From Acanthopleura granulata (lineage: Eukaryota > Mollusca > Polyplacophora > Chitonida > Chitonidae): a stretch of 64,000 bases of DNA. The position numbers and the translations under genes were made by a program. Below, piece after piece: positions 1 through 9,326 of this stretch (position 1 is its first letter; every line of letters begins with the position of its first letter). The notes under the pieces were generated by a model that saw only the letters and a list, made by a program, of their open reading frames with translations, had not been told where the DNA came from and made no database searches. The stretch is taken from NCBI GenBank assembly GCA_016165875.1, contig JABBOT010000005.1, forward strand, positions 27,553,368 through 27,617,367. The letters are read 5' to 3'.

Positions 1-889
1 TAAAGGAAACTTTCAAAACTGCATTTTTTTCTGGGCGAGTAAAGATCAACAGGCAACTGTACGAATAGGTTTATACTTATTTGCGTTCCAGAGACGAAAC
101 CATAAGCAAGAGAATAAAAAATGGTTCCATTAATGGTTGGCTTTACTTGGAAGTTTAGTTAATGTGTTGCTATCCGTTGATGAGAAGAGTCATGGTGTCC
201 GCCTCTGTGGTGATTTGTACAGCAAGGTAAGTATGTGTACAACAAGATGGTGTGAATACCCTTAAGTCATATGTGGAATACTTCGTAAGGAACTTGCCAA
301 AAGTGTGTGGTTTATTCAGACTGCTCATGTCATCTTTACCCACAAAAAAAAAAACCGCCGTAGTAGAAGAAAAATCGTGAGTATGGCACGGAATAACAAT
401 CAAATTAACGAACAAGTAAATCATTACAAGTATGGCAGTATCATGGTATTTGTGTCCATAACTGCTGTAAAATCACCAGTGGCTCTGAATATCCCAGTTG
501 AACTTAAACGTGTAGCCATATGACGGAGGAAAGGAGGAAACAGTAGAGATTTGCGTTCAGTCTTTGATAATTTGTCTATCTTTTGCAACCATCTCTAACT
601 TGTGTCGATCTGAAGTGAATGTGCGGATTTCTGATACTACATCTATTGATATGCTGCACGGACAAGAACCACATGGTAGGCTATCTTGTCAGCTTAGAAA
701 GACCAGATCTGGCCTTACGCCTACTTCGTTGAGATGGTTCTTTAATTAATGGAATTGGCCTACCTATGTTCCTTTATTGTAATTCGGTGTAGTATGTAAA
801 TATGTAGTCCATTGTTTCCACCGAATATGCCAGCGTTTGTTAATTCGCAATCTTGCTCTAAATATAGTCTTTCGTATCTGCGGCTAGAT
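1..889. other. host flank left of the Polinton, no gene seen
   Basis: This is AT-rich sequence with only short open frames that show no family motif. Nothing here extends across the Polinton boundary at 896, so I read it as host DNA at the insertion site. Confidence 0.5.
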
Positions 890-895
890 TACATG
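890..895. repeat. 6-bp target site duplication (left), partner 21010-21015
   Basis: The left flank reads tacatg and the right flank tacgtg, immediately outside the two inverted ends. Polinton integrases make 6-bp duplications. The single mismatch suggests post-insertion mutation. Confidence 0.75.
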
Positions 896-1046
896 AGTAG
901 TATACAATGTGGCCTACACCGTTCATTCCCATCTTTTAACCTGGGAGGTTCCGGAGGTACCGGAGGTACGTGGGGGTACTGTGGTGACGTCATACGTTTT
1001 GGTAAGGTAGAGTGTGTTTTTTTTCTATCAGGCGGTGTGCACGTGA
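896..1046 (+). repeat. Polinton left terminal inverted repeat
   Basis: This segment aligns in reverse complement with 20880-21009, with shared blocks AGTAGTATACAATGTGGCC, TTTTAACCTGGGAGGTTCC and TTTTGGTAAGGTAG. The left copy has about 20 extra bases around 962-981. It contains a perfect CRE-type palindrome TGACGTCA at 985-992. Confidence 0.9.
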
Positions 1047-1453
1047 TCGGGTCATTCAGTGGAGTGGATTATGCCTGCCTATAAAGAGATAGGGCTTATC
1101 AATGGGTTGTGTGTACAGAAATATAGTATACAATACAGTGTGAAATATCATCTTTTAGTTGAGATATAAATCTAAATAATTAGAAAAAAAACATATAGAC
1201 ATTCGTAATATATTGAATTGTTTTTCAGTAAGGATGTAAATACCGGTGTTATATGTGGATGGGAGCAGATATAATTTGCTGTCTGTACATGTATGTAAAA
1301 TCGCTAGCAAATTGGTTAAGGGTCGTTGAATGTTGAGAGGACTGACTTTTTTGGTTTTACATAAAAAACGGACAAATCACAAACATTAAAGGAGACCAAA
1401 CATGAACCATATATATTGTGCTAAGATGTGAAAGTTCTTTCGGGGGAAATGGT

Positions 1454-1469
1454 CCACTTGAAAAAGGCG
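1454..1469 (-). terminator. degenerate histone-type 3' stem-loop of L1
   Basis: On the minus strand it reads CGCCTT-TTTC-AAGTGG: a TTTC loop with two mismatched pairs in the 6-bp stem. It is followed by the CCCGAAAG-type downstream element and the conserved flank shared by the other small genes. Confidence 0.45.
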
Positions 1470-1489
1470 TTGGGAATCGGCTTGTTTAC

Positions 1490-1711
1490 TCACTCTCTGC
1501 CGAAGATGATTCTCGGTGTCCGCCGCCGCCGTGCATCCAGCCTTACGACTGCCTCCATGAGCCGCTCCCAAGCGGCCCGCCGCTATCCCCGAGCAGTGAC
1601 CAGTTGGGGGTGGGTCACATCACCCCGCAGATAGGCAAGCCGTAGACGGTCATACCTGACACAAGCTATCGCGTACTCAACCGACGCCCTCAGAATCGCA
1701 CTCGTCTCGGT
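1490..1711 (-). pseudogene. small outward-facing Polinton gene L1 (decayed paralogue)
   Basis: A minus-strand frame from 1711 to a TAG at 1583-1585 encodes a helical peptide containing VEYAIACVRYDRL. This aligns with the EYxxAYERYEA core of the two neighbouring genes at 1956-2252 and 2556-2827. No ATG follows the TATA box at 1747-1760, and the stop at 1583 cuts it short, so it is decayed. A degenerate histone-type stem-loop follows at 1454-1469. Function unknown. The call as a paralogue rests on the shared peptide pattern, promoter and 3' flank. Confidence 0.5.
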
Positions 1712-1746
1712 TGTGAGCGAGGAATATGAAATGTTTAGCGTGGGTT

Positions 1747-1760
1747 AGCTTTTATACAAA
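1747..1760 (-). promoter_or_regulatory. TATA box of L1
   Basis: On the minus strand it reads TTTGTATAAAAGCT, preceded by TTATAAGCCGCCCGAT. The right-end gene R1 has nearly the same block (ACAAGCCGCCCAATTCATATAAAAG, 17582-17606), so opposite ends of the element share a promoter type. Confidence 0.6.
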
Positions 1761-1903
1761 TCGGGCGGCTTATAAAGTCCGGTAAAGTTCGGTATGGTGC
1801 CAAAAAGCGCGGCGGTCACAGAGAGCAAATTTTTAGAAACGATACATACATAACTCACATATCATGCTTAGATATTGAAAGTTTCCTTCGGGAAGGGTTG
1901 GTT

Positions 1904-1919
1904 GGTCCTGAAAAGGGCC
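1904..1919 (-). terminator. histone-type 3' stem-loop of L2
   Basis: On the minus strand it reads GGCCCT-TTTC-AGGACC (one G-T wobble), followed by AACCAACC and then CTTCCCGAAGGAAACTTTC. The canonical metazoan form is GGYYCT-TTYT/TTTC-AGRRCC-ACCCA. The position 37-52 nt after the stop codon fits histone mRNAs. Confidence 0.8.
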
Positions 1920-1955
1920 GTTGATTCGCTCAGCTAACCTCTCGCAAGCTCTTCC

Positions 1956-2252
1956 TTAGCGTGAGGGCGAATATGTTGCTGGTTCTGGTGGGGAGGGTCT
2001 TGTTGGGGCTTGGCTCCTATAGGTTTCCTCCATCCCTGTCATCCAATTAGCCAAATATAGTGGAGGTGGCTCTTCGAGTCCGTCACACATGGTTTGCACA
2101 GTCCAGAACTGCTCCCACAATACCTGGTCACACTCTTCCACATGGCGTTTACCCATGGCCATTAATTCTGCATGAACATGGAGAGCAGCCTCATATCTTT
2201 CGTACGCCAGGGCGTACTCTATCATTAATCGTCTGACGAAGTCGTTCCTCAT
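1956..2252 (-). CDS. small Polinton gene L2 with histone-type 3' end, 98 aa, unknown function
   Basis: Intact 98-residue frame starting ATG at 2252, about 45 nt downstream of a TATA box (2297-2306). Residues 1-60 look alpha-helical (MRNDFVRRLMIEYALAYERY...), followed by a proline-rich tail from about residue 60. The helical core EYALAYERYEA-LHVHAELMAMG matches EYNRAYERYEATVNIHTKLLAMG of the neighbour L3, so the two are tandem paralogues. The stop (1956-1958) lies 37 nt before a 6-bp, TTTC-loop hairpin. I recognise no known domain and it is not a core histone. The architecture suggests a non-polyadenylated, S-phase-type transcript. That is inference. Confidence 0.7.
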   Translation of the reverse strand: MRNDFVRRLMIEYALAYERYEAALHVHAELMAMGKRHVEECDQVLWEQFWTVQTMCDGLEEPPPLYLANWMTGMEETYRSQAPTRPSPPEPATYSPSR

Positions 2253-2296
2253 TCTTTCTGTCGAGTGAATTGTTCAGTCTCACTCGAACGGTATCG

Positions 2297-2306
2297 CCTT
2301 TATATG
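2297..2306 (-). promoter_or_regulatory. TATA box and leader of L2
   Basis: On the minus strand it reads CATATAAAGG. The leader contains CTGAACAATTCACTC just before the ATG. The same ATTCACTC leader motif precedes L3 and occurs at 19091-19098. Confidence 0.65.
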
Positions 2307-2497
2307 ACTTGTGTGAATTTTGTTATTTTTAGAAGCCGTGCTAGCCAGCCAACCAGAGCGGACCGAAGTGAGAACCGATACAAGCGTCGCAGCGCCATCT
2401 ATCGGACAAATCACAGACATTAAAACGATACATACATAACCTACATATCATATATGCTCAGATTTTTTTTGAAAGCTCCTTTCGGGAAGACATGGTT

Positions 2498-2513
2498 GGT
2501 CCTGAAAAGGACC
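2498..2513 (-). terminator. histone-type 3' stem-loop of L3
   Basis: On the minus strand it reads GGTCCT-TTTC-AGGACC, a perfect 6-bp stem with the histone TTTC loop. It is preceded by CCAAT and followed by AACCATGTC, then CTTCCCGAAAGGAGCTTTC. Confidence 0.85.
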
Positions 2514-2555
2514 ATTGGAAAATGTTGGTGGGGAAGTGGGGAGGGTGGTTGGTTT

Positions 2556-2827
2556 TTAATTTCCCACTCCACCCTGCTGTTCCCCCTTCTGCTGATCCTC
2601 CATCCCCGGCGCGGTGTTCGTTGATGGTGGAGGTGGTGTTGACTGTGGTGGGAATGGTTTCCCCAGCGCCGTACACCCTAGCTGCAGCTTTGCAATTCGG
2701 TCCGTACGCTCTCCATTTCTGATAAACCCATCGCCAGTAACTTGGTATGAATATTAACAGTCGCCTCATACCGCTCATACGCTCTGTTATATTCTTCCAT
2801 CGCCACCGCCAACAGTAACTCGTCCAT
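2556..2827 (-). pseudogene. small Polinton gene L3 with histone-type 3' end (frameshifted)
   Basis: ATG at 2825-2827 opens a frame of 49 codons, rich in helix formers, with the paralogue core EYNRAYERYEA, to a TAG at 2678-2680. A second frame continues as a proline- and glutamine-rich tail to a TAA at 2556-2558, which resembles the tail layout of L2, so a frameshift near 2690 probably splits one gene. A perfect histone-type hairpin follows 43 nt after that stop. Function unknown. The longer open frame on this strand (2458-2778) reads through the hairpin and is a shadow. Confidence 0.6.
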
Positions 2828-2865
2828 CTTGTGAGTGAATGGTTCAGTCCCGCTTAAACGATGTT

Positions 2866-2875
2866 CCTTTTATAT
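2866..2875 (-). promoter_or_regulatory. TATA box of L3
   Basis: On the minus strand it reads ATATAAAAGG, 39 nt upstream of the ATG, with the leader CTGAACCATTCACTCACAAG shared with L2. Confidence 0.65.
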
Positions 2876-3171
2876 GATTCGTGCGGATTCTGCTATTTTT
2901 AGAAAGCGCACCAACCAGCCAGAGCCGACCGAAGGGAAAACCGTTAAATGCATCACAGCCCCATCTGTCGGGATTCACCGCCTGTGGGGAACCCTCATTT
3001 TGTGACAGTTGTTTTGGGGATTATATCAAATTCGCACCTACCTGGTGCTATTGCACTTAACTGGTACAACCGGAATTTCCACGAGTTTTAGAATGACGCA
3101 AAAAAAAAAAATTCGTTGTTATTATGCGAACAATTTGCACCAATTTTAGGCATTATACCAAAAAATTGTTC

Positions 3172-3280
3172 TATATAAAAGCCGTTCATTTCCACACTTC
3201 AGCCAACAGTCTACCTCGGGACTTCACATCGTCAACTACCATAGCCTGCCTGCCTGCCTGCCTGCCGCCCTGCCTGCCTT
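3172..3280 (+). promoter_or_regulatory. TATA box (3172-3180) and TGCC-repeat leader
   Basis: TATATAAAA lies 116 nt before the ATG at 3296. The leader contains a (TGCC)n microsatellite at about 3247-3280. This is the likely promoter of the PC4-like gene and perhaps of the genes that follow. Confidence 0.55.
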
Positions 3281-3295
3281 ACTTTTTTCCTCATT

Positions 3296-3987
3296 ATGCC
3301 GAAAAGTAAACAGCAGCCATCAACAACACCGACTGGGGCAATGAATACTTTTTTATCTGACAAGGAAGAAGAAGTGGATGTACAGCTCCCGCCTAAGAAG
3401 CGAATTAAACTTGCTCAGGCTGCAAACAAGACAAGATTTAGGTGAAAACCCGTGATATCAATATTCCTAATGGGTATCGTATTCGGGTTGGTGAAGATAA
3501 AATCACCTTTGCTCAACATGTTAACCAACCTTACGATCGCAGTAGAGCCATTCCAGTCAGCGGCTGGAACGAGTTTGAAAGCCTCCTACAATCACAAACC
3601 GCCCGATGAGTAATCGGGCAAATACCAGCGAGTGAAGATGGGAATCAAATTAGCGTACCGTGAGAACAGCTGTTACGCTTGAATGATGACGTTTTCTTCA
3701 GTTTGTCAACATACAAGAATCCACAAACTGGGGAGCGCTGGTGGTATTTGAATATTAGACAACGGATGCAATACAGCAAGCAGGGGAAATATTATCCTAG
3801 GAAAGGTGGTATCACTTTCCGAGCTGATATGTGGAAACACTTGACCGAGGCCTGCCAGCGTATTCGAGGGATACTTGGAAAAACGGATGAGGCAGTCTCC
3901 CATACAGCTAATGCATCGCCTATCTCCCCACAGCCACCAATGCCCCTCACTGATGAGAAGAACAGCTTACTTGAAAATTTAATGTAG
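3296..3987 (+). pseudogene. PC4/p15-like ssDNA-binding protein, broken
   Basis: The N-terminal part (ATG 3296-3298) is Ser/Thr-rich and acidic with a basic PPKKRIKL stretch resembling a nuclear localisation signal. It stops at 3446. A middle frame (about 3447-3609) encodes NGYRIRVGEDKITF and ends at a TGA. The last frame (3679-3987) carries WWYLNIRQR...GKYYPRKGGITFRADMWKHL, which matches the transcriptional coactivator p15 (PC4) fold pattern: beta strand, IRQ, PgKKGI, then a C-terminal helix. PC4 domains bind single-stranded DNA, so a role in replication or transcription of the element is plausible. At least two frame breaks separate the pieces. The domain call comes from motif recognition only. 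Confidence 0.55.
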
Positions 3988-4107
3988 CGTGTGATGATCC
4001 AGCATATGACCCCTCTAGTAAATTAAGTCAAAGAGGAACTGTCTGAAGGTTGCCCCGTGCAGCATCCTTGTTAAAATCGCCATCAGTGTCTAGCGGCATT
4101 ACATTAC

Positions 4108-4332
4108 ATGGATATGGAGAGTGAAATTGTAGTTGAGCAAGCGGCATTACGTTTGGATGAGACTAAATTGCTCGATGATTTTCGAGATGCGGCTAAAGAG
4201 GATCAATGGAGCGATGATAAAATCCACCGGTATCTGAACAGGTGTGATGTCCAGAAGCGTAATCCAGATTTCTCCGAAATGTTCCTGCAGCGGTTGACAG
4301 GGCGAAAGTGTGAAGGTGACGCAGAAGCGTAA
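4108..4332 (+). CDS. small acidic Polinton protein, 74 aa, unknown
   Basis: Intact ATG-initiated frame, strongly charged and probably all-helical (MDMESEIVVEQAALRLDET...). It ends with a basic LQRLTGRK patch and an acidic tail. There are no cysteines in pairs and no membrane segment. It sits between the PC4-like gene and the tail-anchored protein on the same strand. I do not recognise the family. The lack of breaks in an otherwise decayed element gives mild support for a real gene. Confidence 0.45.
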   Translation: MDMESEIVVEQAALRLDETKLLDDFRDAAKEDQWSDDKIHRYLNRCDVQKRNPDFSEMFLQRLTGRKCEGDAEA

Positions 4333-5437
4333 GTAAGAATTTCTTCTTTTTTTTAAAATGAAAAGTCATTCTTTTTACACTGAGCTATATATATAATGGT
4401 TAATTAATTTTACAGACTAATGTTTTCCAGGTATACTATGTAAACTACGATGCAAAGTCATGTGACCTTTTACTGAATTATGGACATGTATAGTTATTTA
4501 TTTATTTATTTATTTATTTACTTACAGACCACCTACATATTCCCGCAAACGATTTCAATTTAACTCGGACCATGGAGGAAATATCAGATGCTTAATTTCG
4601 ACAATTCTAAGGGTTTTCATTCGGGAAATACATCGATATCAACAGTGAATACGTATCAGGGGAATGGACGTGTGGAGAAGGAGAGTACAACAAAACTAAG
4701 CCATTACATGGACAATTTATTGAATTTTGAAATTTGGTGACAACATGTTGTTGTTGTTAACTAATAGTGCTAGTTTTCTCAAGTTCTTGTTATTATCAAC
4801 ATACTCTACGATTTGAATTTTGCGATTTGGTGAGAAAAAAAATTGTTACTGTTGTTAACTCCTAGTTCCAGTTTGCGTGTTCTCGATTTATTCTTTCTGT
4901 ACATATCTTGAAGGTTGAATACTATAAAACATCGTTATATTGTTCAGTGCGTTTGTAATGTTCGAGTAAAAAAATAAAAGAGAAAAAAATTGTGGAAAAA
5001 TATGTGTTTCTTTGTTTTATAATGTAGCAGTTTCTCTTGATAATCGGTCTTGATCTGATTGATGTTTAGTGTTATTTATGGTGCGCTAAAAGAAAGATTG
5101 GTGTTGATTCGGATTTATTCCTGGTTTACTACTCTCAGGCTTACCGCGTGATTATGGTGCGAAGAGTATCTCCCCTTGAAACCAGAAAAGGTTTGATTGA
5201 CGGTCAATGGGAGGTAACTCATGCCAAACCTAATTTTAGCAGTTTTTGTACATGTACGTATAAATATCGCTAAATATTGAGGCTCTGTATATATGTATAC
5301 GTAAGGTAGCGTAAGACGTGTGGTGCTCTACAATATTTCATTCATATTTCACTAGCTACACAGGTGATAAGACGCCTAAGATGAAATCTTGGGTTTTAGG
5401 ATAGAGAACTTGTTGATTCCAAGAATATAAGGGCGTA
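4333..5437. other. AT-rich non-coding stretch inside the Polinton
   Basis: It holds an (ATTT)n microsatellite at about 4495-4520, an imperfect direct duplication (gttgttgttaactaatag near 4748 and gttgttaactcctag near 4850), and AATAAA signals near 4973 that could end the 4108 gene. No coding signal is seen. Confidence 0.5.
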
Positions 5438-5698
5438 TTGGACTCTATGTTTGAAGATCAACTGGTGAACGAAGGACGATGTACTATTCTCCGACTATTC
5501 ACCAAAGACGTTTGTGGCCGGCTAGAGAATTCTATTCCGATTCCTAAATACTATCACCAGGAAGTTATACCGAAATTCATGGACTTACAGCGCAAGTCAC
5601 CCACTACAACCCCTATAAAACCTGAATCAATATCTCCCACGCGCTGGATGCTTTACACATCTCTAGCTGTCTGTATCACTTGCGCTGCTTCTTGTTGA
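5438..5698 (+). CDS. tail-anchored small membrane protein, about 83-86 aa
   Basis: The open frame begins at a TTG (5438). The first ATG is at 5447 and is the more likely start. The last 17 residues (WMLYTSLAVCITCAASC) form one hydrophobic segment directly before the stop, a tail-anchor layout. The rest is charged and Pro/Thr-rich near residues 55-68. It lies 43 nt upstream of the integrase start. Function unknown; a membrane or envelope-associated role is inference. Confidence 0.45.
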   Translation: MDSMFEDQLVNEGRCTILRLFTKDVCGRLENSIPIPKYYHQEVIPKFMDLQRKSPTTTPIKPESISPTRWMLYTSLAVCITCAASC

Positions 5699-5741
5699 TT
5701 TTTAATGAAAATGGGTATAAAATAAAACGAAGCTGGCGAAT

Positions 5742-6910
5742 ATGACTTACGGCCGGGGAGGGAAGAAGAGAGTTCGATTCCATACGGGGGTAAAGAATGA
5801 GAAAGCAGGCATAACCAAATCTAAGGATACCCATGCTAAAGTCTTACAACAGCTGTATTATGACCCCCCAAAGTCCAGCTGCTTATAGTGGAGTAGGTGC
5901 TTTATTACGGGCAGCACGTCAGCATGATTTACCTGTGTTACGTGACGACATGAAGACTTGGTTGGCTGAACAGGAGGCGTATACACTTCATCGGCCGGCT
6001 CGGCGACACTACGCTCGTAATAGAGTTATTGTGGGTGGAATAGACAGTCAGTGGCAAGCTGATTTGGTTGACATGAGTAAACTAGCCAGGTATAATTTAG
6101 GCAACCGGTACCTCCTCACATGCATCGATGTTCTTTCTAAATACGCTTGGGTAGTCTCCACACCTACCAAGACAGGTGCTAATGTTATTGAGGCATTTAA
6201 AAGGATATTGAAGTGTGGACAAAAACCATTATTTTTACAAACTGATGAGGGAACAAAGTTTCTCAACAAGCCATTTTAGACATTTTTAAAGAAGCATGGG
6301 ATTTTTTATTTTCATACATTTAATGAAACAAAAGCTTCCGTAATTGAGCGGTTTAATCGCACCTTTAAAGGTCGCATGTATAAATATTTCACCACTAATA
6401 ACACTCGACGTTACCTGGATGTTTTACCTGGCTTAACATGGGGTTACAATCGTGCGTATCACCGCAGCATTCAGCGAGCTCCGATTACCGTTACAGCTGA
6501 CAATGAACATGAAGTTCGGGCTATATTATATAGCTCTATGAAGTCCTGGTGCAGTCAGCGAATTTATCGGTATAAAATAGATCTCGTTCGCATTAGTAAA
6601 GTCAAGAGAACTTTTGAGAAGTCTTACCTATCTAACTGGAGTCAAGAAGTTTTCCGCGTTGTAGCACGGCATCCTCGGGAACCTGTGGTGTACACATCAG
6701 CTGACTTGAATGGAGAAAAACTCTCCGGGACATTTTATGAGGCAGAACTCCAATCCGTTAAAACAACAGTTGATACGTACAATCAAGTGGAGAGAGTATT
6801 AGATAGCAAAAAAAAAAAAACCTGGCAAAACATATTCCTTGGTGAAATGGCGAGACTGGCCAGCTGGTTTTAATTCGTGGGTGCCAGCAAGAGATGTGAA
6901 ATGTATTTGA
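5742..6910 (+). pseudogene. Polinton integrase (rve, DDE) with C-terminal chromodomain, broken
   Basis: A retroviral-type integrase inserts the element and makes the 6-bp duplication. The frame opens at ATG 5742 with the basic YGRGGKKR start and LYYDP motif. The catalytic core shows IDSQWQADLVDM (first Asp), FLQTDEGTKFLN (second Asp) and ETKASVIERFNRT (Glu, about 6330-6360). The C-terminal SLVKWRDWPAGFNSWVP (about 6826-6890) is a chromodomain, as is usual in Polinton integrases. Breaks: a frameshift at the C-run near 5862, an in-frame TAG at 6277-6279, and a frameshift at the A-run near 6809. The two homopolymer breaks could be sequencing errors; the TAG is a clean nonsense codon. It heads the plus-strand block. 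Confidence 0.93.
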
Positions 6911-6943
6911 AAACAGTTTTCATTCTACCTGTCTCCTCTCACG

Positions 6944-7644
6944 ATGCCTAAGTGTGTGGATGACTGCGTGCGAAGTCTGCGTGAGAATAAAGGGCCCACT
7001 ATAATTGCAAGTGTCGCCCTGTTGTATATTGGATTGTTAATCGGCCGACTGGGAATTGATTTAACATCCCAACTGACTGACAACAAATATTTGTTACGCA
7101 TCGTGCAAGAGCGATTGAACAAAACGCTATTTGATAAGTTATTGAGGAATAAGACGGAGCAGTTTCCCTCGGTATTTACCGGGCGTCATACATTACTCGG
7201 GAGGACCGCCATTACCTCGATTTCTTCTTCTTCTCCGGTGCCTACTCAACCTCCAGCGCACCAAAGCCCGACCACAGCGCCTAGTATTCGAGATATTTCT
7301 AGGCGAATTTAGGCTAGCGATATTACTGAGCAAACTAAGCGCAAGACTGAACTTATTACAGCACCTGTACAAATGAATTCATCTACGCACAGTACCGTAA
7401 AAACACTGAACCTACCAGCCCACCTGCAACAGCACCTGTACTGGTGAATTCATCTCAGCACAGTACCGTAAACACTGAACCTACCAGCCTACCTGCTACA
7501 GCACCTGTACTGGTGAATTCATCTCAACACAGTACCGTAAAGTCTGCCCCAACGAACTTCCCTGCCCAGGTGAATTCATCTCAACACACATCTGTATCTT
7601 ACCAGCCCCAGCCTCGTCAATCTCACCCATTTTCCTTCAACTAG
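6944..7644 (+). pseudogene. membrane protein with Ser/Thr/Pro tandem repeats, broken
   Basis: Starts ATG 6944. Residues 19-38 (TIIASVALLYIGLLIGRLGI) form one transmembrane helix, followed by a charged helical region and a Ser/Thr/Pro-rich domain. A stop at 7310-7312 interrupts it. Downstream, about 69-bp units encode VNSSQHSTV...EPTSLPATAP three or four times, ending at a TAG (7642-7644). The two halves are in different frames, because one repeat interval is 71 rather than 69 bp. The layout (signal anchor plus mucin-like stalk) suggests a surface or virion membrane protein. That is inference; I recognise no named family. Confidence 0.55.
7361..7600 (+). repeat. coding tandem repeat, about 69-bp unit, 3-4 copies
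   Basis: GCACCTGTA recurs at 7361, 7432 and 7501, and GTGAATTCATCTCA-CACA recurs four times. The 71/69 spacing shows that an indel of non-triplet length has shifted the frame. Confidence 0.8.
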
Positions 7645-7661
7645 ACTTTACCACTAAGCCC

Positions 7662-8282
7662 ATGGATGTACGATGGAGCCACCCATTTACCTGCCTTGTC
7701 AGCTGACCCACCGGAAGTGGGAAAGCGGCCTTCGTCAAACGGGTTATAGAGCACGTTACCCAACTTATTCATCCATTTCCCCCACCGTGTAGTATAGTGT
7801 TACGGCGAATCGCAACCCATGTAGGCTACCTTATCGAATGTGGAATTTAAAGAAGGTGTACCTAGCCCGACAGCGTTTAATCCAGAAGAACGGACTTTAG
7901 TAATTTTTGATGATTTAATGATGAAGCAGACGAGCGTGTAACAGCGCTATTTACAAAGGGAAGTCACCATCGTAATATCAGTGTGGTCTACATTGTGCAG
8001 AATCTGTTTAACAAAAGCAAAGACCATAGAACGATTAGCTTAAACGCTCATTATGTAGTCGTATTTAAAAACCCCGAGACTCTTCTCAAATTACTACCAT
8101 TGCTAAACAAATGGCGCCAGGTAAAACTCAGTACGTGCAAGAAGCCTTTAAAGACGTCACATCCGAACCTTACGGATATTTGCTTGTTGATTTCAAGCCA
8201 ACTACACCCGATCATCTCCGTTTGCGTACGCATTATTTTTCCTAATGATCCCATGCCGTTTGTCTACCTCCCCAAATCATAA
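7662..8282 (+). pseudogene. Polinton packaging ATPase (HerA/FtsK superfamily), broken
   Basis: Motor ATPase that packages the genome into capsids. ATG at 7662-7664. Walker A GPTGSGK-type sequence (PTGSGKAAFVKR) lies at about 7706-7740, and Walker B LVIFDDLM at about 7889-7915. Conserved downstream blocks are NISVVYIVQNLFNKSKDHRTISLNAHYVVVFKNP (about 7976-8072), PYGYLLVDF-type residues (about 8170-8200), and the ending FPNDPMPFVYLPKS before the TAA at 8280-8282. The blocks are spread over three frames, with breaks just before Walker A, near 7848, near 7935, near 8110 and near 8230. Length and motif order match the family. Confidence 0.88.
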
Positions 8283-8379
8283 AAATGTGAATTTTCAAGG
8301 GGAATAACTCTCACAGGCATATGCAATAAAACCGCCCGACATATCACTTACTACATCATTATATAATTAGACACTGACC

Positions 8380-8698
8380 ATGTCAGCACGATTACGTCGC
8401 TTTGCACCTTTGCTAAAACTTCTGGTTAAGGGTGACCCGGAAGTGAAGGACACTATTCTTCGGTGAATTTATTCGCTGTATATGCGAGGTTTGTAAGAAC
8501 ATTTTAAATGGAAATATCCCATTGACACCAGCTCAGAAGGACCGGTTACGTTCGCACAAGACACATCTACGTGCACTAGTAAACAAGCGCACTCCGCTTC
8601 ACCGCAAACGGACCATTATAGCACCCCTCCTTCTGGCGGCGGGCCTTCCGCTTGCCGCCTCTTTTCTAGGTAATTTGTTTAGCGGGAACCGTCGTTAA
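8380..8698 (+). pseudogene. small basic Polinton protein with C-terminal hydrophobic stretch, one frameshift
   Basis: Starts MSARLRRFAPLLKLLV at ATG 8380 and ends at a TAA (8696-8698). The middle is cysteine-containing (FIRCICEVCKNIL), then rich in Lys/Arg, and the end is hydrophobic (IIAPLLLAAGLPLAASFLG) and followed by a few basic residues. A frameshift near 8463 splits it. Proteins of this pattern commonly sit between the ATPase and the penton in animal Polintons. I recognise the pattern but know no established function. It lies 12 nt upstream of the next gene. Confidence 0.6.
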
Positions 8699-8710
8699 GA
8701 AAGAAAAAAA

Positions 8711-9260
8711 ATGTCTCATATGAACAAAATGGCCCTGGTTGTACCTCGTTTGTTGGAAGGATTGCTTCTGCCCACTTCACGTTACCCCGTGTCGTCTACT
8801 GTCAAACTCGTCAACACATTAAATGGAGATATGGAAAGAATTTTAAAGAATGGGCCATTCTCAAATGAAGATAAAATTTACCAGTACCAACAAATCCTTC
8901 AACGCTACTTGAAATTTCACAACCAGTACCAGCAAAGTCTCAATCCCCCACCACCGCCGCCGCCGCCGGCTAAGCCATCTGTACCCCCTCAAGCACCCTG
9001 GGACGTACGAGAAAAAGAGAAGGAAGCAACAGATTTAGGATATCGGGCAGAAGGCATGTTGACGCCTCATAAACCAAAGGGCTCATCTTCAATTTCCCGG
9101 TAAAAGAAGGGTAAATCAACGCCTAAAAAATTCAGGAGCTGAATGAGAACGACTACAGGAGGCGTGGAGGCAAACCGCCACCCCAACCAAGCCCCCATCT
9201 CGTGGTGATTCAAAAACCAAACGTAAAATTACCAAACCTCTGCAGTGGTCTCCTTATTAA
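8711..9260 (+). pseudogene. conserved Polinton virion-type protein with polyproline linker, C-terminus broken
   Basis: Starts MSHMNKMALVVPRLLEGLLL at 8711. A helical region YQYQQILQRYLKFHNQYQ is followed by a run of eight prolines and a basic Ser-rich tail. The first frame stops at 9101-9103. A further frame restores a Lys-rich region ending in PLQWSPY before the TAA at 9258-9260, which looks like the natural C-terminus. Position between the 8380 gene and the penton is typical. Function not established. Confidence 0.6.
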
Positions 9261-9326
9261 AAACGGGTTTAGTCATGCTATAGAATTAGTTGGAGTCTGA
9301 GACGCGAGAAAAAGAGCACCTTTTAT

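Noticed and set aside
2458..2778. 106-codon minus-strand frame as a gene
   Set aside because: It reads through the histone-type hairpin and conflicts with the L3 frames that match L2.
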